A stretch of DNA of 62,000 bases, taken from positions 1,317,501 to 1,379,500 of the forward strand of contig WPIO01000053.1 in assembly GCA_009760855.2 (NCBI GenBank). The letters are read 5' to 3'. This DNA comes from Cristatella mucedo. Its lineage: Eukaryota; Bryozoa; Phylactolaemata; Cristatellidae. A program made the position numbers and the translations under genes. Positions 57,301 to 62,000 of this stretch are shown here, piece after piece (the first letter of the stretch is position 1; every line of letters starts with the position of its first letter). The notes beneath the pieces were generated by a model. It made no database searches, was not told the DNA's origin, and was given only the letters and a program-made list of their open reading frames with translations.

Positions 57301-60300
57301 GCGTAGCGGCTTTTTCTGCGATCGGGCGAGTCTCGTGATCGGCGGTAGCAGCAGTGCCTGCCACAGTGGCACTGGCACTTGCTGCTGCTTCAGTCGTCAT
57401 TGCTACGGAGTGTGCCGGAGTAGCATCGACATGCCCATTAGGTGCGGGCGACTCCAACTGCACATGATACGTCATTTCTGTTCCGACCCAGCCTGCAGCA
57501 AGATTCAGGTGCAGCAGGGTGTAGCACAAGCTAAGCCAATCAAGAGAAGCAATCACTAGGGACCGAAGTGCCGTTGCAAGATGACTCGAGAGATAACCAA
57601 TAACGGTCTGGTAATGCACCGTAGTAGCCGAAGCCAGTCTTTCGCATGAGCAATCCACACAGGCCATAGGATATTCAGAACGTTTGGGATGAGTTTGGAA
57701 GACCGTGGCAGGGGCTATGCTTCATATGTTTCCAATTCAGGTTGGAGCAAGTGTTGACACCAAGGTTTCAGGCAACTTCCGAAAAGAGGTAATAGAATTA
57801 AACCTACATTAGGCCAAAAAGTCGTATGCCTTTGCTATCAGTTGCGGCTTGCCAAACTAATGTCCTGCTTTGTCGTAGTTTATTTTTAGGCGGTTTGACT
57901 TGACATAGGAGGAACGATTCTCCGTAAGGCAGAAGATTGTATATCAGATTGCCGATCAAGAGATCCTTGGTTCAAAAGAGAGCAGACATAAGCTATCAGC
58001 TGCCATAGTATTCAATGATTTTCTGCATAGGAGCAACATAAATAAAATGGAAATGGGAGCAATGGATAATTTCGAGACCTCCCAAGTCAACAGAAAGCTC
58101 AAGGAGTCGTTGCCACCACACAAAACCCTATTAGTCAATTCTGGGGTGCGACTTGATCGAGTTTAGCATAGGGCCATTGAGCCCAACATTTTCTGGTGCA
58201 CGATGGTCTCCAGAGTGGCTGAAGGACAAGCAAGTACCGAGCAAGTGTCCAGCAGCAGCAGCAAATGGCACCTGGAGGCAGGTGGGCATGAAAACTTGCC
58301 CAAGTGTTGGACTCAGGGTCTAGAAACGAGCAGCAGTAAGGAGTATGAAACTATTGGTTGGTCCCTGCACCTTGTGCACTGCTGCTTCCTCTTTGGCCTT
58401 AGCTTACCCTGGCTTTCCAGCATTAGACAAGTCCAACTCAACATTGCGACAGTGCAGCCGCTGTCAGCCCCCCCCCCAAGGAAAGCCGACGGCCATTCGA
58501 CGGCCGATCACTCACCTTGCTCCACGTAGATTCCGGGCTTGGCCGAAGCAAAATGCCAATAGCGATTGTGATTCCGATCAAATCCTAGTGGCCTGCAGCG
58601 CAGCACTTCCTTTGCGGAAGTCACGCTCTCCTAAAATGTGTAGCACCCATGGTGGCTTGACGAGCAGTAGCACGAGCACAGGAGGTGTTGATTGCTCGGG
58701 GGGGGGGGGCATCGCCTTTATCAGCCACAGGGTCTATTCAGTTATGACCAATGCACGGAGTTCAACTGCAGACTGGACGAAGAGACTGGTCGCTCAGCTC
58801 AACCGTGCATACACGACGGCAGCACTCGCATCGCGTACAGTACAGGCATCGGCTATTGTCACATTCGGCCAGAGAAGGAGAGCTGAGAGCCACGGTGCCA
58901 CTCCTCCTCGAGTGTGGGGCTGCCAATTTGGAGCCGTTCAGTGTACACATTGCCAAGATGGGTGAGCAGCGGCACATTTTGCACGAGCTTAGCATCGACT
59001 GCACGAGAGAGCATGCATGCATCGTGGGGGGGGGGAGGATAAATCAGAGAGAGGAAATGTGGGACGGGGGCCAGAAGACCTGGTGCTGAACGACTCACGT
59101 TGAATTGTTTCTCGATGGCCTCTCGCTGCTTGATCAGACGCCTCACCTCCGCCTCTTGCTCTCGCCTGAAAGGCAACCGCACGCTGCATAAGAGCAAAGT
59201 AGGACAGGCAAAGCAGCAGCGTGCCAGTAGAGTGTCGGTGCAGCAAGGGGGCCGAGACGGCGACAGTGAGGTACCCGTTGAGGAAACTATAACATGTATA
59301 AGATGTAACTCGGTTGTGATAAGCGACTAGGGAGTAACGGCAGCTAGCAGGACTATTCCACTGCCTATCTTGCCCGATTTGCCAGTGACGCGAGTTGCCA
59401 GCTGCACCTGTGACCAATAAACAGAACCGACCGGGACAGCATTCTCACTATTCGTTTTGCACGAGTGACCCCTCCTTGGGTCACCTGTGCATGCTGCTAC
59501 CTATCACTTACAACTGTCATGCTTTTAACCACTACATGCTAGGTGCTTAGAACGATATTGATATAATTTAGTTCTCTTAGGGCGCTATGCAAATGCTTTA
59601 GTATTACTAGACAGATCGGGAGACTAGATATCAATGCTCAACGACACACGATGAGGAGGGGACGAATGAAGATGTCAGCAACGCATAGCTGGCTGGCGTG
59701 TGGGGAAAAAAGCTGTGCTGGCTTTCTTTGCTTCCACAATATTTGCTGCTCTACGAATATACTCTGCTGCATGGCAGAGAGCACTCACAATCACTCGCAA
59801 TCTTTTAGGCCGGCACCGGGTGAGCCACCCACCAGTCGTCTACTGGACTCACTCAACTGCCAGGGGCAGGGGGGGGCACAAACCGTACTGGATTCGCTCC
59901 TGCTGCAGTTTCCGCTCTCGCTCGCGGGCCGATTTGGCCGCCTGCTCGCGCCTCTGGCGCAGCAGGGCCGTCAGCCCGGCCCCTCTGTCACTGTCCACGT
60001 CGCTGTCCACGGCATGGTCGCCTCCTCCGGGGTCAGCCATGGCGATGGCGCCAGCAGAGGTGGCAGCTGGCACAGCCACCTTGGACGCTTCGGTCGCTGC
60101 ACGAAAAACCAAAAGCGCCCTACAGCGCTCGCTCGCTGGACGGCAATTGCACGGACGCCACAGTAGACGACGGAGCGTGGCAGGGCACACAGCCGGCTCA
60201 AGCTGCAAGCGGCGCCCCAATGAGGTTCTCGGCCAGCACCGGCACCTGCCGTCACAGCAGGCTAGCGCACTCGACTACACGGCGGGAGAAATCGGCTCAA

Positions 60301-62000
60301 GAATGCTCGGAGACAGATGCTACAGCTCGACAACGAGATACCGGCAACATGACAATTACAAAAAAGCTAAACACGTCTTCACAGCATTTGCCAGGCCTTT
60401 CTGATTAGTCCTTTGTTTGCTTATGCGTGCTGACACTGTGCATGCTACCAATAACCATATTTATGGGCTGAAGATGTGCATGTTACCTCTAAAGTTATTA
60501 TGCTAGTCGACATGCGGATGTTGCCACTAACCATTTGAACAAGCTTCCTTTACAGTATCAGTAAAGTGCCAGGAAAGAGAATAAGTTCTCTGAAAGTGCC
60601 ATAGACGTGTATTATCATTATTATTACTACTATTAATGAGCCGCTGATGGGAGTCTTGTTGCAGCCAAGTTAAGCCACCACGGGCATGCACTCGTATTAG
60701 CCATCTTTGAGTGTGTGCCTCGCAGACGGGCGCAAGCGATGACCAGACGATTGGAGTGCTTGCGCTGCCAATCGTGCCGCCTAACCCCACGTGGTGCCAA
60801 ACAGGAAAGAGGCCAGGCACGTGCCTGGTCACGTGAGGTTGAACCCTAAGGGTGCTGCTTGACAAATGACTTGAGAAGAACTAGGTCGGGCAAATCAATG
60901 CAGCTTGTTCCAAGAGCAAGCACCGAGCCGGTCCCACATGAATTGCTGCAGCACGTGGGCTCAAACCCTGTCAACGATACTTACGCTGTGAAGATCTAGT
61001 CAAGCCACCGACAGAGTAGGGCAGTGCTGGGTGTCTGTGGTCACGTGACAAGCTATCGGCTGACTGTCGGTCGAATGTATGAGTTATGTGCATGGCACAA
61101 ACCCATACTACTTGCAGACTGCCAGGCACTCTCATTGGACTCGATACAAATTGATGTCCGGAAGTCATCGACTCAACAGATCGGTCCAAGCAATGTCCAT
61201 TTTTAGGTACAGTGAGCAATCGAAGTAAAAATCACGGGCACCGACCGAGTGGGAAGCTCCTTACATTACAACTTGGCTATCACTACAGATAAACCATCAC
61301 TACATATCACTACAGATAAGAGGCAAACCATTTTTTCGGATGTCAATATAACAATTGTAGAAGATGGCAGGTGGGGGAAGTGTGACGCAGTGAAACACAT
61401 ACAATATCAAATGGCCAAAAGGAGCAGTTGCTAGGGCAAGAAAGAACTCAATATGGGACTGAATTGGCCATAAAAGGATGACATTATAACAGCAATGGTT
61501 TTACAATGGATATGAGGGGACCATATTGCTGGCATCTGTTGGTGAGTATTAATCAAGTAATGCAGTCGAAAACTTTAACAATAAGCAGCTTGTACAGCTA
61601 AGTACCGATTCGGTTTCAGACATGCATCAACAGTATCGAGATGAAAATAAGCACTTACCCTTAGACAGTTGATGCTGGGTGCCAACACCATCAGGAGCAT
61701 TCCCCTGTTTCTCGCCGGTGAGTTTTTTAGGATTCAGAAGCTTTGCTTCAGCTTTGCGCTGCTTCCTACATTGACCAAATCGAAGGTGGTCAACTGCACC
61801 GCCTGGCCTAACTCACAAGCACACACTGTTGCAAGACATCAGCTGTGAGCTGACGGGACTAATTAAGTGCACGGCCAGCTGAACTACCAGGGCACCTGCA
61901 CTTTTCCCTACTTGCCAACCGATGTGTGCAAGTTTGGGTCGGGCATCATCTGCTCATGCAACACCTGCACATACCAGGCGTCGGCACACTCCTGATGCTT
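32647..62000 (-). CDS. BAZ1-family (ACF1/WSTF) chromatin-remodelling subunit, 23 coding exons, 5' end outside window
   Basis: A GT-AG spliced gene, 23 coding exons in the window (listed separately), all with compatible phases; 3615 coding bases, 1204 residues plus stop. Domain order: basic/coiled region, WHIM-type block (PLGFDRNHNRYW), second WHIM block (QWLVYDSHKDIDALLMALHP), ELEDLESRLL block, KFLKG segment, LSRLHVLLGILEACVRW helix, PHD1, PHD2, acidic Ser-rich linker, bromodomain. This is the architecture of BAZ1A/ACF1 and BAZ1B/WSTF, large partners of ISWI ATPases that set nucleosome spacing. PHD1 resembles BAZ1B closely, but two PHD fingers is the arrangement of Drosophila Acf1. WAC and DDT domains are not in the window; they should lie to the right. 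Introns run from 107 bp to about 5.5 kb and carry most local SINE/LINE copies. Start codon and promoter are not included. Confidence 0.9.
34807..34950 (-). CDS. BAZ1-like exon 22: bromodomain ZA loop to helix B
   Basis: VPDYYDVIQQPITLGEIKAK, then GLYSS, then DITLLFQNAFEYNK with the acetyl-lysine-contacting Asn of the YN motif. 48 codons, phase 0. Donor GTATGG. Confidence 0.97.
35195..35269. repeat. (CA)n microsatellite
   Basis: About 37 CA units in intron 34951-35670. Open frames of Thr-His repeats here are artefacts. Confidence 0.98.
35671..35748 (-). CDS. BAZ1-like exon 21: bromodomain helix Z
   Basis: ILAVLLVKLLKHPSSADFEE then TVDPNE: the first bromodomain helix and start of the ZA loop. 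Acceptor TTTTGCAG, donor GTTTGT. Confidence 0.9.
36131..36620 (-). mobile_element. LINE fragment, 3' end (main family)
   Basis: (ATT)n tail, a partly deleted stem-loop, then 3' UTR and the last codons of the RT ORF, in the intron between BAZ1-like exons 20 and 21. The 5' end is truncated where TTTTAGGTCTCTTCATTC-like sequence stops. Confidence 0.85.
37540..38345 (-). mobile_element. Old LINE fragment (main family)
   Basis: A diverged tail and 3' UTR, an internal deletion, then RT C-terminal sequence readable in pieces up to the LNDDKTNLLV-equivalent and YADD-equivalent region. Many indels; in a BAZ1-like intron. Confidence 0.75.
38430..38640 (+). mobile_element. LINE fragment, RT C-terminal part (another family)
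   Basis: Plus-strand frame with LPAPAYLSDLL, an element usual near the end of CR1-like RT ORFs, broken after a short distance. Confidence 0.5.
39119..39207 (-). CDS. BAZ1-like exon 20
   Basis: VSKRKKSLSEDDVRATRKRP then NTEDSAAEIS. Acceptor TTGTAG, donor GTAACA. A basic cluster just before the bromodomain. Confidence 0.8.
39529..39768 (-). CDS. BAZ1-like exon 19: Ser/acidic linker
   Basis: Acceptor TTTTTGAAG chosen because it keeps the phase with exon 18. SSESDSDHVSDKEASGKSKG and EPEWSDDDAAAAG. Donor GTAAGT. Confidence 0.85.
40070..40212 (-). mobile_element. SINE 1 copy
   Basis: The minus strand reads a tRNA-like head (CTGGTTTGGTCCAGTGGTTA), B box GGGCTCAAGCCC, the tail AGAGATTAAGTTCTTTTAGG and an A-rich end. 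Between BAZ1-like exons 18 and 19. Confidence 0.85.
40320..41081 (-). CDS. BAZ1-like exon 18: long acidic/Ser-rich disordered linker
   Basis: 254 codons, low complexity and probably disordered, with Ser/Arg runs, HDDEGDEADDEEPGKG and DDDSDEEEEEDVRQPAKRRL. Similar acidic linkers separate PHD and bromodomain in BAZ1A/B. Acceptor CCTCCAG, donor GTGAGT. Several SP/TP and SDDE sites look like CK2 targets. Confidence 0.88.
41700..41742 (-). repeat. Minimal LINE tail
   Basis: AATAATAAT run, then GTACTTGATAATGTAAAGCG. Confidence 0.6.
42268..42312. repeat. (TG)n microsatellite
   Basis: About 14 TG units followed by CGCG-interrupted TG in BAZ1-like intron 41082-46537. Confidence 0.95.
43133..43477 (-). 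mobile_element. LINE fragment, RT C-terminal part (third family)
   Basis: Minus strand: SAYLSDLRTAP and ALPRTKLECFGDRASSSHAA, similar in position to the [20 protein letters not shown] segment of the main family but diverged. Confidence 0.65.
44528..45690 (-). mobile_element. LINE fragment with internal deletion (main family)
   Basis: 3' tail, 3' UTR and RT C-terminus up to about 45125, then a direct jump to the EN-RT linker (ESRNLKTLDIDDVRERMSAL). The rest of the RT is missing. SINE 1 is inserted at 45367-45511. EN-region sequence continues to about 45690. Confidence 0.85.
45367..45511 (+). mobile_element. SINE 1, full copy with target duplication
   Basis: Starts GAGCTGGTTTGGTCTAGCGG (A box), B box GGGCTCGAGCCCCGGG, tail AGAGATTAAGTTCTCTTGGG and a TA-rich end. 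AAGTC is duplicated at 45362-45366 and 45512-45516 in the LINE target. Confidence 0.9.
46538..46627 (-). CDS. BAZ1-like exon 17
   Basis: VSDKDLDYKSQDQQSDDVGD, acidic linker. Acceptor CCTTAG, donor GTACGT; phase 1 on both sides. Confidence 0.8.
47614..47738 (-). CDS. BAZ1-like exon 16: end of PHD finger 2 and basic tract
   Basis: SSSWACSGCR supplies the Trp and the last two Cys of PHD2 (whole finger C-x2-C-x9-C-x2-C-x4-H-x2-C-x15-C-x2-C). It is followed by a basic stretch (SSKKRGKQQQ, KDRRRGRRE) that could act as NLS or DNA contact. Confidence 0.88.
47824..47975 (-). mobile_element. SINE 2 copy
   Basis: B box GGGTTCGAATCCTAC and the GGCTCTTCTGT... body, same orientation as the copy at 6233. 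The central palindrome is degraded. Followed by a degenerate LINE tail at about 47985-48048. Confidence 0.8.
48050..48715 (-). mobile_element. LINE fragment, RT C-terminal half (main family)
   Basis: The minus strand reads KLERLTLKIGSASISPVESA through LPACAIRRLHVVRNSAARLV and [15 protein letters not shown] with one deletion and one frame change. No 3' UTR. Confidence 0.85.
48890..49300 (-). mobile_element. LINE fragment, diverged
   Basis: The minus strand reads LALTFKSLHSLAPAYRSELL, a C-terminal RT-ORF pattern, with many breaks. Confidence 0.6.
49860..50145 (+). mobile_element. LINE 3' UTR and tail (main family)
   Basis: Plus-strand 3' UTR (GAGTGGGTCCCTGTGACTCG, GTGCATGCTGCCACTAACCA) through the stem-loop (AAAGTGCC...GGGCACTTT) and tail. 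The stem pair is kept although the bases changed (GTGCC/GGCAC). Confidence 0.85.
50204..50364 (-). CDS. BAZ1-like exon 15: PHD finger 2, first six ligands
   Basis: Acidic DTSDASDMDKDE, then DCCVCSESGHDLVVCSVCSA and AYHLRCHSPPLRCTP. It ends in phase 2 at donor GTAAGT; the finger finishes in exon 16. Confidence 0.9.
50690..50839 (+). mobile_element. SINE 1, full copy
   Basis: GAGCTGGTTTGGTCCAGCGG head, GGGCTCGAGCCCCGGG B box, AGAGATTAAGTTCTCTTGTG tail, ATTTATT end. In the intron between BAZ1-like exons 14 and 15. Confidence 0.9.
51247..51357 (-). CDS. BAZ1-like exon 14: inter-PHD linker
   Basis: PCMTKRESHVESQTRPALS, then DGSLASDDESDGSE. Donor GTCAGT is weaker than the others, but frame and phase fit. 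Confidence 0.8.
52050..52190 (-). CDS. BAZ1-like exon 13: PHD finger 1
   Basis: 47 codons, phase 0 both sides. C-x2-C-x11-C-x2-C-x4-H-x2-C-x14-C-x2-C, visible as CKVC, LLLCDECNMAFHMHC and PEGEWFCPAC. All eight zinc ligands are present. CDECN-AFH--CLRPAL is close to BAZ1B. It probably reads histone H3 tails or supports binding to the ISWI partner. Confidence 0.97.
52345..52478 (-). CDS. BAZ1-like exon 12: helix before PHD1
   Basis: FCISKWKAAVVSTATLSRLH and ILEACVRWEKSAENA, the W-x3-(V/L)...LS-x-(V/L)...L-x2-(S/C)-(I/V)-x-W-x-KS-x2-NA block directly before the PHD finger. Donor GTAAGT. Confidence 0.93.
52830..53023. mobile_element. SPIN-like hAT MITE (194 bp)
   Basis: Imperfect terminal inverted repeats (CAGCGGTTCTCAACCTGT at the left, its partner GTTGAGAACCACCG at the right) and a perfect 8-bp target duplication TTCTAGAT at 52822-52829 and 53024-53031, as hAT transposons make. 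Internal text (CGAACGACCCTTTCACAG, CCTAAGACCATCGGAAAACA, ATGGTTGGGGGTCACCACAA) matches what I know of SPIN non-autonomous elements. No coding capacity. In the intron between BAZ1-like exons 11 and 12. Confidence 0.88.
53243..53428 (+). mobile_element. LINE fragment (second family), 3' UTR
   Basis: Same sequence as the end of the element at 9818-10216 (GACTCTGCTATGCTTCCCAC, GTGCGCTATACAAAACTCTC) and a short ACATT-type end. Followed by a TATAA-rich simple repeat (53430-53472). Confidence 0.85.
53482..53608 (-). CDS. BAZ1-like exon 11: KFLK segment
   Basis: AACLIECGEAILPKFLKG matches the family I-E-x-G-I-x-x-(R/K)-FL-(K/Q) segment that precedes the PHD region. Acceptor GACTAG, donor GTAATG. Confidence 0.9.
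53717..53752 (-). CDS. BAZ1-like exon 10 (36-nt microexon)
   Basis: IRPHAVLLEIFP between phase-0 exons. The acceptor used here is TGTTGAG. A nearer consensus CAG 11 bp upstream would break the frame, so this boundary is the least certain of the set. Confidence 0.6.
53989..54096 (-). CDS. BAZ1-like exon 9
   Basis: ELEDLESRLLSGGLGGVNDF, matching the family LLD-(I/L)-E-x-R-(I/L)...G-LG segment, then DSWSRS (equivalent of W-R-x-(A/S)). Acceptor TTTTTTAG, donor GTAGGC. Confidence 0.9.
54337..54492 (+). mobile_element. SINE 2 copy
   Basis: Head from AGGTAAGGCGGTTGC, palindrome CACGACCTCGGTCCCGAG, B box GGGTTCGAATACTGC, tail to GCTGTTTAATCAGC and ATTTATTTATT. In the intron between BAZ1-like exons 8 and 9. 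Confidence 0.85.
55316..55355 (-). CDS. BAZ1-like exon 8 (40 nt)
   Basis: AEEQANAVVRFQE; acceptor TTTTTGTAG, donor GTAAGG. A longer antisense-looking frame covers the place, but only this frame fits the phases of exons 7 and 9. Confidence 0.8.
55580..55831 (-). CDS. BAZ1-like exon 7: second WHIM-type motif
   Basis: QWLVYDSHKDIDALLMALHP followed by RGVRENALANSL is the conserved W-x-(Y/F)-x5-(L/I)-D-x-L-(I/L)-x-AL-x-(S/P)-RG-x-RE-x-AL block. It is followed by an Ala/Val-rich tract. Acceptor TTTTAG, donor GTAGGT. Confidence 0.93.
56104..56236 (+). mobile_element. SINE 1, full copy
   Basis: GAGCTGGTTTGGTCTAGCGG head, GGGCTCGAGCCCCGAGG B box, AGAGATTAAGTTCTCTTGTG tail. Immediately followed by a LINE tail. 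Confidence 0.9.
56243..56346 (+). mobile_element. LINE tail (5'-truncated)
   Basis: TTTGCAGCAAATGTAAAGCG, an AGAGATTAAGTTCTCT stem, GGGCACTTTATCAAGTGC, then (ATT)n. Confidence 0.85.
57261..57492 (-). CDS. BAZ1-like exon 6: Ala/Thr-rich linker
   Basis: Begins GWVGTEMTYHV, directly continuing the motif of exon 5, then a low-complexity linker (TTEAAASASATVAGTAATA). Donor GTGAGT. Confidence 0.88.
58516..58630 (-). CDS. BAZ1-like exon 5: first WHIM-type motif
   Basis: Contains LRCRPLGFDRNHNRYWHF and PGIYVEQ, matching the PLG-DR--RRYW-F-S-PG-(F/Y)-(I/V)-E signature of BAZ/ISWI-partner proteins. Acceptor TTTTAG, donor GTGAGT. Confidence 0.93.
59099..59165 (-). CDS. BAZ1-like exon 4: coiled coil
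   Basis: REQEAEVRRLIKQREAIEKQ; donor GTGAGT. In this family such a charged coil precedes the WHIM-type motifs. Confidence 0.9.
59470..59612 (+). mobile_element. Old LINE 3' UTR and tail
   Basis: Diverged 3' UTR (CTGTGCATGCTGCTACCTAT) and tail (TAGTTCTCTTAGGGCGCTAT). Confidence 0.6.
59889..60096 (-). CDS. BAZ1-like exon 3: acidic patch then coiled coil
   Basis: Acceptor GTGCAG, donor GTACGG. Ala-rich, then DHAVDSDVDSDRG, then RQRREQAAKSARERERKLQQ, the start of a charged coiled coil continued in exon 4. Confidence 0.88.
60390..60636 (+). mobile_element. Old LINE 3' UTR and tail
   Basis: GTGCTGACACTGTGCATGCT, AATAACCATATTTATGGGCT, then AAAGTGCCAGGAAAGAGAAT and a TTATCATTATT tail. In the intron between BAZ1-like exons 2 and 3. 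Confidence 0.75.
61659..61765 (-). CDS. BAZ1-like exon 2
   Basis: Acceptor AATGTAG, donor GTAAGT. Basic start KQRKAEAKLLNPKKLTGEK, then a Gly/Asn-rich linker. Phases 2 in, 1 out. Confidence 0.85.
61912..62000 (-). CDS. BAZ1-like exon 1 of window (partial)
   Basis: Reads HQECADAWYVQVLHEQ then PDPNLHTSVG, ending in phase 2 at donor GTAGGG. It continues past the right edge. No domain is recognised in this piece. Confidence 0.75.

Overview
The window is from an animal (metazoan) nuclear genome. A multi-exon minus-strand gene with GT-AG introns fills the right half, the dispersed repeats are CR1/L2-like LINEs and tRNA-derived SINEs, and there is no sign of bacterial operons. An early-branching or marine invertebrate fits the LINE-rich, intron-rich texture, but the species cannot be fixed from sequence alone.

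Layout. 1-2310 is a satellite of about 66 near-identical 34/35-bp units. 2580-3450 is LINE debris. 4201-5148 (-) is an intact intronless beta-1,3-galactosyltransferase-like (GT31) gene. 5990-8862 is one arm of a large inverted duplication and carries a broken galactosyltransferase copy. The other arm, 26030-28354, carries the intact paralogue at 25726-26769 (+). Abutting the broken copy, 8863-18340 is an AT-rich decayed DNA-virus-like element of adintovirus/Polinton type: coiled-coil ORF, double-jelly-roll-like capsid remnant, YqaJ-like nuclease, fibre-like gene, small zinc-finger ORF, retroviral-type integrase and two small minus-strand ORFs. It is interrupted by a fragment of one LINE (about 9818-10216) and by a nearly complete second LINE (13495-16856). 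18340-20870 is mixed intergenic sequence. 20871-24566 is a 3.7-kb GC-rich minisatellite of 21-bp units that stays open in several frames on both strands. 28142-31455 is LINE sequence.

From 62000 down to 32647 on the minus strand runs the 3' part of a BAZ1-family (ACF1/WSTF) chromatin-remodelling gene. I could place 23 coding exons whose phases all agree, giving about 1204 codons. In order they encode a basic coiled region, the WHIM/WAKZ-type segments, two tandem PHD fingers, an acidic Ser-rich linker and a C-terminal bromodomain. Its introns hold most of the window's SINE and LINE copies and one SPIN-like hAT MITE with a perfect 8-bp target duplication.

How the parts relate. The galactosyltransferases form a small local family spread by inverted duplication. 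The main LINE family and SINE 1 share a conserved 3' stem-loop plus (ATT)n tail, which suggests the SINE is moved by the LINE enzyme. The virus-like element is a fossil: every recognisable gene except the small flanking ORFs is broken by stops, frameshifts or insertions.
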